Assembly (NCBI GenBank): GCA_963828505.1
Contig: CAWHFM010000009.1
Location: 508,071 to 572,070, forward strand
Direction: 5' to 3'
DNA from: Bog-473 sp963828505
GTDB taxonomy: Bacteria > Actinomycetota > Acidimicrobiia > Acidimicrobiales > RAAP-2
DNA: 64,000 nucleotides
In this document: one piece after another, positions 25,064 to 34,356 of the stretch
Layout of the letters: each line of letters opens with the position of its first letter
How positions within the stretch are numbered: the stretch's first letter is position 1
Position numbers and translations under genes: made by a program
Notes under the pieces: model-generated
The model's database searches: none
What the model was told of the DNA's origin: nothing
What the model saw: the letters and a program-made list of their open reading frames with translations, nothing else

Positions 25064-26254
25064 ATGCTTGTGCCGGGGGGAAGCCTCTCCGATCTTCGTG
25101 GCGGTGTGCGCGACTGGTGCTCGGCCCACGTTCCCAAGAGCTGGCGGAACGAGGTTCGAGGCGTCAGCCATGAGGAATTGGTGTCCTTCCTGCGCTGGTG
25201 GGGTGACGAGCTGCGCGCATCGGGACTTCTGGCCCCGCACTGGCCGCTGGAGTGGGGCGGTGGGTTCAGCGTCGAGGAGCAGGTCGTGATCGCCGAGGAG
25301 CTGGCGCGCGGCGACGTGCCTCGCAACGCACTCTTCCACGTCGCCGTCTTCAATGTGGCGCCGACCCTGTTCCACAACGCGACGCCTGAGCAACAAGAGC
25401 GCTTCGTGCCAGGGATTCGTTCGGGCGAGGTGTGGTGTCAGGGGTACTCCGAACCCAATGCAGGTTCCGACCTGGCCAGCTTGCGGACAAGGGCCGAGCG
25501 CGACGGGCACCGCTACGTCGTGAATGGCCAGAAAGTCTGGACCAGCTGGGCTCGCGAGGCGGACTGGTGCATGCTGCTCGCCCGGACCGATCCTTCGGCA
25601 ACCAAGCACAAGGGCATCAGCTGCCTGATGGTCGACATGCATTCGGCCGGCATTGACGTCCGCCCGATCAAACAGGCCTGGGGACCGGCCGACTTCAACG
25701 AGGTCTTCTTCGAGGACGTGGTCGTGCCGGTCGAAAACCGCATCGGTCCCGAACACGAGGGATGGCGGGTTGCGCAGGGAACACTGGCAGCCGAACGGGC
25801 CATCGCCATCTTGGAGATGGCCGAACGCCTCAAACACCATGGAATCGAGGCGGCGATCCGGGAGGCGACCAACTGGCATATGGAGGGCGGGGAAGTCGTG
25901 CTGAACGACGGTGGTGTCCGTGAACTCTTGGCCGAGTGCTACGCCGGGGTCTCCGTCGTCCGCCATGTGCTCAACCAGATGATCGAGGACATCATCCGTG
26001 GGATCGACGTCGGAGGAACGGCGTCGACGATCAAGGTGCTGTATTCCGAGCTCCTGGTCCGGATCATGCACGCCCTCACCGACCTGCAGGGACTGAGCGG
26101 GCAGGTCGACGCCGGTGTGCTCGCTTGTGCCGGCTGGGAGACCGGGTTCTGGATGAACGACTACATCCATGCCTTCGGCTGGATCATCGGCGGCGGTACC
26201 AACGAAATTCAGCGCAACGTCATCGCCGAGCGCATGCTCGGGCTGCCGAGGTAA
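25064..26254 (+). CDS. acyl-CoA dehydrogenase
   Basis: A 396-residue FAD-dependent acyl-CoA dehydrogenase. Middle-domain signature QGYSEPNAGSDLASLRTRAE and NGQKVWTSWA; C-terminal IIGGGTNEIQRNVIAERMLG. It dehydrogenates an acyl-CoA at alpha-beta carbons, passing electrons to ETF. In several steroid pathways such enzymes work as alpha2beta2 heteromers made from adjacent genes, one carrying the active-site base; here the next gene is a second, shorter acyl-CoA dehydrogenase 6 bp away. First gene of the run to 30864, under operators 25034. Confidence 0.95.
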   Translation: MLVPGGSLSDLRGGVRDWCSAHVPKSWRNEVRGVSHEELVSFLRWWGDELRASGLLAPHWPLEWGGGFSVEEQVVIAEELARGDVPRNALFHVAVFNVAPTLFHNATPEQQERFVPGIRSGEVWCQGYSEPNAGSDLASLRTRAERDGHRYVVNGQKVWTSWAREADWCMLLARTDPSATKHKGISCLMVDMHSAGIDVRPIKQAWGPADFNEVFFEDVVVPVENRIGPEHEGWRVAQGTLAAERAIAILEMAERLKHHGIEAAIREATNWHMEGGEVVLNDGGVRELLAECYAGVSVVRHVLNQMIEDIIRGIDVGGTASTIKVLYSELLVRIMHALTDLQGLSGQVDAGVLACAGWETGFWMNDYIHAFGWIIGGGTNEIQRNVIAERMLGLPR

Positions 26255-26260
26255 TTCACG

Positions 26261-27400
26261 ATGGGCTTGTCCGTCGATCAGCGAGAGGAACTCCGCAACA
26301 CCGCTCGGACGATGCTCGCTGGCAGGTGCTCGTCCGAGCAAGTGCGGGCGGTCAGCGAAAGTGGCGATGGATTCGATGCCGAGCTCTGGGCCCAGATCGT
26401 CGATCTCGGGTGGACGGCTATCCACATGGAGGAGCGCTACGGCGGGGCGGGTTGCGGATACCGCGACCTGGTTGTCATCCTCCACGAACTCGGGCGGGCC
26501 ATGGGGCCTACCCCGTTTCTCGCCAGCGCAGTGCTGGCCACGGGCGCCCTGGTCGCGGCGGACGACGAAGCCCTACGCTCCTCCCATCTCGCTGCGCTGG
26601 CCAGTGGTGGCTCAATCGGATCGGTATGCCTGGCCGCGGCCGACGGGAGCTACGACAAGGCTGATCTGAACGTCCGATGGTTCGCCGAGAGGGGAGGCAT
26701 CGTCCTGCGCGGCGTGTCGGGGTTCGTGCTCGACGCCGATTTGGCGGACTTTCTTGTGGTGGCGGCAAGAGGGACCGACGGCGACCCTGCGGCCGTCCTG
26801 GCCGACACAACCGACCCGGGCCTGCGCTGTGAGCGGATCCCCACCGTCGACAAGACCCGTCGCTTGTTCTCCGTGACCTTTGATGAGGTCCTGATGCCGC
26901 CCTCCCATCTGTTGTGCCCACCTGGTCCAGCCGCTGCCGCATTGCTCGACCGGGTGCTCGCTCTCGGGGTGATCGCGGCCGCGGCCGATGCTACGGGTGT
27001 AGCCGAGCGGGCCCTCGAGGCCACCGCGGCCTACAGCCAGGAGCGGTTGCAGTTCGGAAAGCCGATCGGGTCTTTCCAGGCTGTGAAACATCATTGCGCC
27101 AACATGGCGGTCAATGTCGAAGCGAGCCGCGCCGCGACCACGGCGGCCGCCACCGAGCTCGACGACGATCCGGCCGGGTGGACCACCACGGCCGGTATCA
27201 CCGCCTCCTATGTCGGTCCGGCTTGCTCCGAGGTCTGCGCTTTGGCCATGCGCGTCCATGGCGGCATCGGCTTCACGTGGGAGCACGATACCCACCGGCA
27301 GATGAAGCGAGTAAAGCTCGACGAAGTGCTGTTCGGCCGACCGTCGTGGCACCGACGGCGACTGGCCGACGTGGTGTTCCCGACCATCCTGAACTCGTGA
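26261..27400 (+). CDS. acyl-CoA dehydrogenase (second subunit-like)
   Basis: A 379-residue acyl-CoA dehydrogenase with IVDLGWTAIHMEERYGGAG, VILHELGRAMGPTPFLASAV, EARLQFGKP-type helix (SQERLQFGKPIGSFQAVKHH) and C-terminal MRVHGGIGFTWEHDTHRQMK. The middle-domain strand is less conserved than in the preceding gene. This is the partner pattern of FadE-type heterotetramers, where one of the two chains holds the catalytic base. It is 6 bp after the first dehydrogenase and 24 bp before the MaoC-type dehydratase gene. Confidence 0.9.
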   Translation: MGLSVDQREELRNTARTMLAGRCSSEQVRAVSESGDGFDAELWAQIVDLGWTAIHMEERYGGAGCGYRDLVVILHELGRAMGPTPFLASAVLATGALVAADDEALRSSHLAALASGGSIGSVCLAAADGSYDKADLNVRWFAERGGIVLRGVSGFVLDADLADFLVVAARGTDGDPAAVLADTTDPGLRCERIPTVDKTRRLFSVTFDEVLMPPSHLLCPPGPAAAALLDRVLALGVIAAAADATGVAERALEATAAYSQERLQFGKPIGSFQAVKHHCANMAVNVEASRAATTAAATELDDDPAGWTTTAGITASYVGPACSEVCALAMRVHGGIGFTWEHDTHRQMKRVKLDEVLFGRPSWHRRRLADVVFPTILNS

Positions 27401-27424
27401 CCCCGAGATATTGAGGAGACGCCA

Positions 27425-28651
27425 ATGACTTCCACCTGGACCGGAAAGGTGCCGCGCCAACTCGACGAAGCCACCATGGAAGAGGTCCGGCGGCGAATCG
27501 GCATCCCTGTTCACTACACGCCCCGTAACCACAACGAGGTCTCGTCGACCGACTCCTTCCGCCACTTCGCCCGCGCCTATGGCGATGACAACCCGCTCTA
27601 CACCGATCGCGTCTACGCCGCCGCCTCGTCGTGGGGGTCGTCGATCGCTCCACCGTTGTACCCGTTCGTTTCGGGTATCGACCGGCCCTTCGAGCTCTCC
27701 GACGTAGAACGAGCGATCCTGAAGTCGGGTGACCCGCTGGCCGGCATCGGCCAGTACATGTGCGGTGAGCGGTGGCTTTTCCCGAGGCCGGTACGGGCCG
27801 GCGACGTGCTCTGGCATTCCGAGACACTCCATTCGGCCGAGCTGCGTCGGAGTTCGTTCGGCGGAGGGATCGGCGCCCTCGTGTCGAAACGCCACGTATG
27901 GGAAGACGAGGACGGAAACCCGTTCGCTCTGCGGTTTCTCGACTTCTGGCACGCGGACAGGGACAAATCACGCAACGCCGGGACAAATCGCCGGGTCGAG
28001 CGCACCCGGTACACAGCCGAAGACCTGGCCCGCATCGATGCCTGCTATCGCGCCCAGCAATTGCGGGGAGCAACCCCTCGACTAGCCAGCGACGTGACAG
28101 TGGGCGAGCAACTCGGCTCCATCGCCAAGGGACCCATCAGCGTGACCGACCTCGTGGCGTGGCACGTCGGGGTGGGCTGGGGTGTGTACGGCGGGGGGAC
28201 GTCGCATGTGGCCTACGCCAACCGCCAGCGCGTGCCCAAGTTCTACGTGAAGAACGAGTACGGGTTTTGGGACTCAGCGCAGTCATGTCACTGGGACGAT
28301 GAGTGGGCGCGGCGCATGGGGCATCCTGCTCCTTACGACTACGGCGTCATGCGCACCAACTGGATGGTCCACCTGGTCACCGACTGGATGGGGGACGACG
28401 CCTGGATCTGGAAGCTGTCGGCCAGCGTGCGCAAGTTCAACTATCTGGGCGACCTGCACATGATCTCGGGCGTCGTCAGTGCCGTCGACGCTGGTGCGGG
28501 CACGGTCACCATTGATGCCCAGGGCGAGAATCAGCGCGGTGAGGTGACCTGCGATGCCCGGATCATTGTCATCACGCCCCCGTCCAGTGGCGGCCACGCC
28601 CGCATCCCCGACTACGACCCGTCGCAAGTACTTGAGGCGTCGACACCGTGA
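27425..28651 (+). CDS. MaoC-like (FAS1-like) dehydratase, double hot-dog
   Basis: A 408-residue protein with two hot-dog repeats. The first includes FRHFARAYGDDNPLYTDRVY, matching the hydratase motif in which D..P.H is replaced by DDNPLY, and ERWLFPRPVRAGDVLW; the second contains KFYVKNEYGFWDSA and KFNYLGDLHMISGVVSAV. Such proteins are annotated as FAS1-like dehydratase-domain enzymes and hydrate enoyl-CoAs. It follows the acyl-CoA dehydrogenases and overlaps the next CoA-transferase by 4 bp (GTGA), giving a natural order of activation, dehydrogenation and hydration. Confidence 0.8.
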   Translation: MTSTWTGKVPRQLDEATMEEVRRRIGIPVHYTPRNHNEVSSTDSFRHFARAYGDDNPLYTDRVYAAASSWGSSIAPPLYPFVSGIDRPFELSDVERAILKSGDPLAGIGQYMCGERWLFPRPVRAGDVLWHSETLHSAELRRSSFGGGIGALVSKRHVWEDEDGNPFALRFLDFWHADRDKSRNAGTNRRVERTRYTAEDLARIDACYRAQQLRGATPRLASDVTVGEQLGSIAKGPISVTDLVAWHVGVGWGVYGGGTSHVAYANRQRVPKFYVKNEYGFWDSAQSCHWDDEWARRMGHPAPYDYGVMRTNWMVHLVTDWMGDDAWIWKLSASVRKFNYLGDLHMISGVVSAVDAGAGTVTIDAQGENQRGEVTCDARIIVITPPSSGGHARIPDYDPSQVLEASTP

Positions 28652-30864
28652 GCGTCGACTTCCTGTCAGGCCTCCGGGTCCTTGAGCTCGGTGACGGCGT
28701 CGCCGGCGCCTCGGCAACGGGAATCCTGGCCGCCCTCGGCGCGGAAGTGACCGCCGTCGTCGACTCCACGAGTCCCCACCGTCGTGGGAGTCCAAGAATC
28801 GACGGGGCGGACAGTGGCTCGGCTCTTCTGGGCCTTTGCCTCGATCGTGCCAAAACACTGATACCGGTGGACGACGCTGATGTGTCGGGGTTGCTCGCCC
28901 AACCCTTCGACGTTGTCGTGGCCGACCGAGTGGGCGGTTTCACTGGCCCCCTGGGATTTCTCCGCTCCATCGAGGAGTACCTCGCGCTCGTGGATGGCCA
29001 CAATCGGGGGGCATGGGTCACCATCAGCGCCTTCGGGCTCAGCGGCCCCCGTGCAAGAGACGTGGGGACGGAACTCTCGGTTGCCGCAGCAAGTGGGATG
29101 CTCGCAACTGTCCGTGACGATGCCACAGGCCAGCCGCTCAAGCTGGGCGGGCAGCAGTCCCTGCTGAACACCGGCCAGGCCGGTGCCCTGGCCGTCTGTC
29201 ATGCCATCGATCTGGCCGCGGATGGCACGCCGGTCCACCTTGATCTCTCGGCGGTGGAGTCCACGTTGGCGACGGGCCCATTCCTCGAGGTGGGCGCGCT
29301 TCTCCTGGCGACGGGTGGGGCGATCGGGGCCAAGCGCTATGGCGCCCCGGCCAGCTTCTACCGCTGCGCCGACGGGCTGATCCGCATCTCGGCCATGGAA
29401 GACCACCAGTGGCGGGGTGTCGTTGCCGCCATGGGCTCGCCACCTTGGGCCGAGCGCTACGCCGGCATGGCGGCGCGGATAGAGGATCCCGACGGAGTGG
29501 ATTCGAACGTCGAAGAATGGACCAGGACCCGGACGAAGAGGGAAGCCGAGCAGGAGCTGCAGGCCAAGGGGGTTCCGGCCACGGCCGTCTATTCGCCGGC
29601 GGAGATCCTCGACTCACCCCAGCTGGCGTATCGCCGTGCCTTCGAGGCACTGTCGGTGGGCGGCGGTCGTGAGGCCACAGTCGTGGGTCTGCCTTTTCGC
29701 GTGGTGAACAGCGACAAAACCGAGGAGCAGAATCCCAGGCGCCGGCGGTCATTGCGAGGCCTCAAGATCCTCGAGGCCAGCCGGGTGCTGGCCGTGCCGC
29801 TCTCGGGAGCCATCCTCGGTGCGCTCGGTGCCGAGGTGCACAAGCTCGAGGATCTACCCCGGCTGGACATGTACCGACGGAGAGCTCCCTTCGTCAACGG
29901 GGAAGAGGGACCCGAGCATGGTGCCTATTTCGCTCTGGTGAATCACTCCAAGGCGAGTGAGGCCTTCGACGTTGACAACGACCGCGAGCGCCTCGAAAAG
30001 CTCATCTCGGCGGCCGACGTGGTCATCGAGAACCTCGGTCCGAAACGAGCCACAGAGTTGGGCATGGCCGCGACCGTGGCGCCGACCAACCACCCAGGAC
30101 TTCTGGCTGTCAGCTCGTCGGGCTTTGGCCAGGACGGACCCCACGCCAAGTACCGCGCCTATGCCTACAACCTCCAGGCGTCTGGTGCGCTTGGCCACCT
30201 GACCCGCAACGAGTCGGGGGAGAGCGCAGAGATCGACATTGCTTGGGCTGACCTCATCTCGGGTTACGCCTTGGCGACGATCATTGCGGCGTGGGCCGTG
30301 GGCCCATCTGGGAACGTCGGAGCAGGAGTGGACTTCTCCATGACCGATCTCGTGGTGTCGCATTTCAACGAGTACCTGGCGGCGGCCAGCCTCGGCCACG
30401 ACGACGACAGCGCGGACCGCGCCAACGAACTTGCCCCCTTCGCCCCCCACGGGATCTATCCAACCCATGACGGCTGGATTGCCATCTGCGTGAAGGACGA
30501 CAGCGAGTTCGCCCGATTGATCAAGGTCCTCGCCGGCACGGAGTTCGATCCTGCCTTCACCCGGGCCGACGATCGCCGCAAACAGCGTCACGAGCTCGAC
30601 GCCCACCTGGGAAGCGTCACCCTGCCACACCGTTCATCCGAGCTGGCGGCTCGACTGCGGGAGGAGGGGGTCGTGGCCGAGGCGGTGGTCAGCCCCAAGA
30701 CCCTGACCGAGGATGCGCAGCTCGCATCCCGTGAGTTCTTCGAACCGGTCGATCACAGGGAGTGGGGGACTCGGCGCCTGGTCGGGATCCCCTGGCGGCG
30801 ATTCGGGCAACTGCCGCCACCGCTCGGTCCGCCGCCGCTACTCGGCCAGAGCGTCCGGGAGTAG
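28648..30864 (+). CDS. two-domain CaiB/BaiF (class III) CoA-transferase
   Basis: A 738-residue protein made of two CaiB/BaiF domains, roughly residues 1-365 and 366-738. Domain 1 begins FLSGLRVLELGDGVAGASAT; domain 2 begins LRGLKILEASRVLAVPLSGA and has VIENLGPKRATELG and SSSGFGQDGPHAKYRAYAYN. Normal single-domain enzymes have about 400 residues and act as interlocked dimers, so the fusion may make one dimer-like unit. It transfers CoA from a donor acyl-CoA to the pathway acid. The GTG start overlaps the dehydratase stop by 4 bp. It is the last gene of the 25064-30864 operon and intact, unlike the paralogue at 22531-25006. Confidence 0.9.
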   Translation: MSVDFLSGLRVLELGDGVAGASATGILAALGAEVTAVVDSTSPHRRGSPRIDGADSGSALLGLCLDRAKTLIPVDDADVSGLLAQPFDVVVADRVGGFTGPLGFLRSIEEYLALVDGHNRGAWVTISAFGLSGPRARDVGTELSVAAASGMLATVRDDATGQPLKLGGQQSLLNTGQAGALAVCHAIDLAADGTPVHLDLSAVESTLATGPFLEVGALLLATGGAIGAKRYGAPASFYRCADGLIRISAMEDHQWRGVVAAMGSPPWAERYAGMAARIEDPDGVDSNVEEWTRTRTKREAEQELQAKGVPATAVYSPAEILDSPQLAYRRAFEALSVGGGREATVVGLPFRVVNSDKTEEQNPRRRRSLRGLKILEASRVLAVPLSGAILGALGAEVHKLEDLPRLDMYRRRAPFVNGEEGPEHGAYFALVNHSKASEAFDVDNDRERLEKLISAADVVIENLGPKRATELGMAATVAPTNHPGLLAVSSSGFGQDGPHAKYRAYAYNLQASGALGHLTRNESGESAEIDIAWADLISGYALATIIAAWAVGPSGNVGAGVDFSMTDLVVSHFNEYLAAASLGHDDDSADRANELAPFAPHGIYPTHDGWIAICVKDDSEFARLIKVLAGTEFDPAFTRADDRRKQRHELDAHLGSVTLPHRSSELAARLREEGVVAEAVVSPKTLTEDAQLASREFFEPVDHREWGTRRLVGIPWRRFGQLPPPLGPPPLLGQSVRE

Positions 30865-30893
30865 GTTGCGCTGGGGCGGGACCGACCGTAAAG

Positions 30894-30909
30894 TGACAGT
30901 GCACTGCCG
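30894..30909. promoter_or_regulatory. TetR-type operator, site 8, with promoter
   Basis: TGACAGTGCACTGCCG, left half perfect and right half with one internal change. TAAAGT (30889-30894) overlaps its left edge and TTGCGC (30866-30871) lies 17 bp further upstream, a plausible -10/-35 pair for the amidohydrolase gene at 30965. Confidence 0.8.
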
Positions 30910-30964
30910 CATTTGCGTGCCTCCCGGGAATGGACCCCGGTAGACCCGGCAGAGGGGAGCCCGC

Positions 30965-32311
30965 ATGACTGTCGCCGCGACGAAAAACCCCGGGATCCAC
31001 GGCCAGCGCACGTCCGCTCCGTACGTCGTGGTGTCGTGTGACACCCACATCGGGCCACGTCTGAACGAAGACCTGAGGCCCTACTGCCCGAAGAATCTCC
31101 TCGAGGAGTTCGACGCCTACGCCGGAGAGCTCCAGCAGCGCCGTGATGCCGCGGCGGCCGCTAAGGGTCGAGTGTCGTTCGGAGGCAAGCAGATGGGAGC
31201 CGATTGGGGCGTCCGGCTCGACAATCTGCAGACACCGGGACACTTCGACATGCACGCCCGCATCCGAGACCTCGACGCTGACGGCGTAGCCGCCGAGGTC
31301 GTCTTCCACGACAGTCAGAACGGCGAACCGGTCCCGTTCCAGACCGACACGTTGCTCATGCGTTCGGCCAACATCGACCAGGATTTCGGTCTGCTGCGGG
31401 CCGGCCAGCGGATCTACAACCAATGGCTGGCCGACGCGTGCGCCATCGAGCCCGAGCGCCACATCGGCTTGATGCATCTGCCCATGTGGGATATCGATGC
31501 GTCTATTGAGGAGCTCCAGTGGGCCCGTTCGATCGGGCTCAAGGGGATCAACTTCCCGACGCCCAAGGCCTTCTTGGAGCCCTACAACTCACCCAACTGG
31601 GACCCGTTCTTCTCCGTCTGCGAAGAGCTTGGGGTGACGCTGTGCAACCACGGCGGCGCAGGCGCCAGCGGTGGGTCCTACCCGGGCGCAATGTCGATCG
31701 CCAAATACGAGATCTCCATGATGGCCCGTATCTGCCCGATGGACCAGCTGATCTTCGGCGGGGTGTTCGAGCGCCACCCCCGCCTGAAGCTGGTGCTCAC
31801 CGAGTCGCCCGGCACGTGGTGGAACTTTGTGCTGAAGGAGATGGACAGCATCTACATCACCGACACGAAGAGCTACGGGCCCGCTGAGCGCGAGCGGGTG
31901 CCACGGCTGCCTAGTGAGTATGCGGCCGAGCAGGTTTTCATTGGTGCCAGCTTCCACGCCCGCTTCGAAGCAGAGGACGCACTGGCCAACGGCTACGCCG
32001 ATCGGGTCATTTGGGGGTCGGACTACCCACACTTTGAAGGGACCTACCAGCTCGATGCCAGCGGACCCAACGGCGAACCGATGACGTGGGCGGCCTGGCG
32101 TTTCCACTACGCCGGGCTTCCCGACGGACCCGTGCGCCGGTTCCTCGGTCAGAACGCTGAGGCTGCGTACGACCTCGACTTCGAGGCCCTTACCAAGGTG
32201 GCAGCCCGGATCAACGCACCCACCTACGAGGACCTCAACAGCGATCCGGTCCATGAGCGGCCACCCGGTTCGGGTCACTTGGCCTTCCGTAGTTTCGGCT
32301 TCTGGGCCTAG
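30965..32311 (+). CDS. amidohydrolase family 2 protein
   Basis: A 448-residue ACMSD-like amidohydrolase. VVVSCDTHIGPRLNEDL is the first metal strand; GVTLCNHGGAGASGG carries a likely ligand His; VIWGSDYPHFEGT holds the catalytic Asp of the G.DYPH motif. LKGINFPTPKAFLEPYNSP and GVFERHPRLKLVLTESPGTW are family-typical. It begins the 30965-37140 plus-strand run of six genes (with enoyl-CoA hydratase, acyl-CoA dehydrogenase, acyl-CoA synthetase and CoA-transferase). The closest relative in the window by eye is 6819-8099, which shares the D.H / DYPH type rather than the D.H..EP type. Confidence 0.85.
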   Translation: MTVAATKNPGIHGQRTSAPYVVVSCDTHIGPRLNEDLRPYCPKNLLEEFDAYAGELQQRRDAAAAAKGRVSFGGKQMGADWGVRLDNLQTPGHFDMHARIRDLDADGVAAEVVFHDSQNGEPVPFQTDTLLMRSANIDQDFGLLRAGQRIYNQWLADACAIEPERHIGLMHLPMWDIDASIEELQWARSIGLKGINFPTPKAFLEPYNSPNWDPFFSVCEELGVTLCNHGGAGASGGSYPGAMSIAKYEISMMARICPMDQLIFGGVFERHPRLKLVLTESPGTWWNFVLKEMDSIYITDTKSYGPAERERVPRLPSEYAAEQVFIGASFHARFEAEDALANGYADRVIWGSDYPHFEGTYQLDASGPNGEPMTWAAWRFHYAGLPDGPVRRFLGQNAEAAYDLDFEALTKVAARINAPTYEDLNSDPVHERPPGSGHLAFRSFGFWA

Positions 32312-32341
32312 CCCGAGGAGAGGGTTCGCTGAACGTTCCTT

Positions 32342-33121
32342 ATGAGTGAGGGCCTCAGAGTCGAACAGCACGGCCCCGTCCTTGTGGCCACGATCGACCG
32401 ACAGGAGCGCATGAACGCGCTCAACCAGGAGATCTACGACGCATTCGTCGAAACGTGGACCCGGGCCGCCAGCGACCCGACATTACGGTCGATCGTCATA
32501 ACGGGTGCGGGAGACCGGGCCTTTTGCACAGGGATGGACCTAAAGGACTTCGCCGAGCGTGGGGGTCCGCGTCCGGTCAAGGCTGACGTCCACGAGGAGT
32601 TGCTGGTAACGCCGCTGCATTGCGACGTCTGGATGCCCACCATCACCGCCGTCAACGGGGTGTGCACAGGGGCGGGTCTCCACTTCGTCTCCGACGCCGA
32701 CATCGTCGTCGCCTCGTCGAACGCCTCCTTCCTTGACACGCACGTCAGCGTCGGCCAGGTGGCCGCCGTCGAGCCCATCTCGCTCTTGCCCCGGATCGGG
32801 CTCGGCAACACCCTCCGTCTCACCACGCTCGGACGCCACGGACGCCTGCCGGCCAACGAGGCGCTACGAATCGGGATGGTGGACGAGGTCGTCGAAAGCG
32901 ACAGGTTGCTCGAACGGGCCGTCGAACTGGCCGAGCAGGCGGCCAGCGGTTCACCGGCGGCCATCGAAGCGTCCAAGCGGGCGATCCGGGGTGCTCTCGA
33001 TCTTCCGATGAGAGAGGCGTTGCAGGCCGGTTGGGAGATCTTGCTCGCCCACCGCGACCATGCCGACAGTACGGAGGGGCCGATCGCCTTTAGTGAGAAG
33101 CGGGAGCCCAGGTGGCAGTGA
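32342..33121 (+). CDS. enoyl-CoA hydratase/isomerase-family protein
   Basis: A 259-residue crotonase-fold protein: DRQERMNALNQEIYDAF at the N-terminus, GAGDRAFCTGMDLKDF (first oxyanion strand) and AVNGVCTGAGLHFVSDADI (second). The C-terminal helices EASKRAIRGALDLPM close the CoA pocket. It probably hydrates an enoyl-CoA. It follows the amidohydrolase by 30 bp and overlaps the next acyl-CoA dehydrogenase gene by 10 bp. Confidence 0.9.
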   Translation: MSEGLRVEQHGPVLVATIDRQERMNALNQEIYDAFVETWTRAASDPTLRSIVITGAGDRAFCTGMDLKDFAERGGPRPVKADVHEELLVTPLHCDVWMPTITAVNGVCTGAGLHFVSDADIVVASSNASFLDTHVSVGQVAAVEPISLLPRIGLGNTLRLTTLGRHGRLPANEALRIGMVDEVVESDRLLERAVELAEQAASGSPAAIEASKRAIRGALDLPMREALQAGWEILLAHRDHADSTEGPIAFSEKREPRWQ

Positions 33122-34356
33122 CCGACACCGAGACCGGACAAGCGGTGGACGTCGAAGCTGTCGTCGCGGTCGCAGAGGAGTACTTCCGAGCGCACCTGCC
33201 GGATCGATGGGTCGCCGCGGTCGACCAGGACGACCTCGACGGCCTGTTGGCCGCCCGTCGTTCGGTCGACCCCGATGAGGTGTGGGCTGCCGTCGCCGCG
33301 GGCGGGTACCTGGTCCCGGGTTGGGAGGTCGAGTACGGCGGACTCGGAGTCGCCTCGTCCACGGCGGCGGCCATCTCGCGCACTCTCGGCCGCTATCGGA
33401 TGCCGACCTTCCGAAATCCGGTAGGTGTCGATCTGGTCGGTCCTGCACTCATGAACTGGGGAAGCGAAGGACAAAAGGCCAGTCATCTCCTGGCCATCGC
33501 CCGCCACCAGGAGATCTGGTGCCAGCTGTTCTCCGAACCTGGAGCCGGTTCTGACCTGGCCGGTCTGGCCACTCGCGCCGTGGCCGACGGCGACAGCTGG
33601 GTGCTGAACGGCCAAAAGGTGTGGACGAGCCTGGCCGACGTCGCCACCTTCGGCATACTCCTTGCCCGAACGGACCCCGAAGCGCCCAAGCACCGAGGTA
33701 TTAGTGCCTTCATCCTCCCGATGGCGACTCAGGGGGTCACGGTGAGACCCCTGCGTCAGCTGACGGGGGACGCCGAGTTCTGCGAGGTTTTTCTCGACGA
33801 CGTGACCATCGACGACTCGTTGCGTCTAGGCCCGGTCGACGAAGGATGGCGGGTCGCCACCTCGGTTCTCATGAACGAGCGCAAGGCGGTCTCGGGTACC
33901 GGGGCTGCGCTACCCGGGACGGTGAGCGGTCGCTCGATCGGTGCGTTGATCAAGCGACACGCGCCGGTGACCGATCCGATGATGCGCCAACGGCTGGCTC
34001 AGGCCTACATCGAAGACCGTCTCGTCTTTTTCACGAACCAGCGGGCGGCGGCGCGGCGACGGTCGGGCCAGCCGCCAGGTCCGGAGGGGTCTGTCTCCAA
34101 GCTCTTCTTCAGCGAACACACGCAGCGCGTCCAAAATCTCGCCCTCGATCTCGAAGGGCTCCTCGGCCAGGCCTGGCCGGAAGAAGATCGCTGGTTGCAG
34201 GGCACCGCCTGGTCGTTTCTGCGCGTTCGTTCCAAGACCATTGCGGGCGGGACGTCGGAGATTCAGCGCAACATCCTGGGTGAGCGCATTCTCGGACTGC
34301 CCAAGGACAGCGAGGTCGACCGCGATGTCCCTTGGTCCCAGGTCCGGCGTTCGTGA
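33112..34356 (+). CDS. acyl-CoA dehydrogenase
   Basis: A 414-residue acyl-CoA dehydrogenase with WCQLFSEPGAGSDLAGLATR, NGQKVWTSLADVATFGILLA and C-terminal KTIAGGTSEIQRNILGERIL. It is FAD-dependent and transfers electrons to ETF. The GTG start lies 10 bp inside the preceding hydratase gene; its stop overlaps the start of the acyl-CoA synthetase (GTGA at 34353-34356). By arrangement it may act on the product of that synthetase. Confidence 0.95.
   Translation: MAVTDTETGQAVDVEAVVAVAEEYFRAHLPDRWVAAVDQDDLDGLLAARRSVDPDEVWAAVAAGGYLVPGWEVEYGGLGVASSTAAAISRTLGRYRMPTFRNPVGVDLVGPALMNWGSEGQKASHLLAIARHQEIWCQLFSEPGAGSDLAGLATRAVADGDSWVLNGQKVWTSLADVATFGILLARTDPEAPKHRGISAFILPMATQGVTVRPLRQLTGDAEFCEVFLDDVTIDDSLRLGPVDEGWRVATSVLMNERKAVSGTGAALPGTVSGRSIGALIKRHAPVTDPMMRQRLAQAYIEDRLVFFTNQRAAARRRSGQPPGPEGSVSKLFFSEHTQRVQNLALDLEGLLGQAWPEEDRWLQGTAWSFLRVRSKTIAGGTSEIQRNILGERILGLPKDSEVDRDVPWSQVRRS

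Noticed and set aside
23963..26485. 840-codon minus-strand frame
   Set aside because: Only the part from 25006 to about 24451 encodes CoA-transferase sequence; upstream of 25006 it is antisense to the acyl-CoA dehydrogenase genes.
28093..28108. GTGACAGTGGGCGAGC inside the MaoC-type gene, resembling the operator
   Set aside because: Only the left half matches (TGACAGT); there is no right half, and it lies within a coding region.
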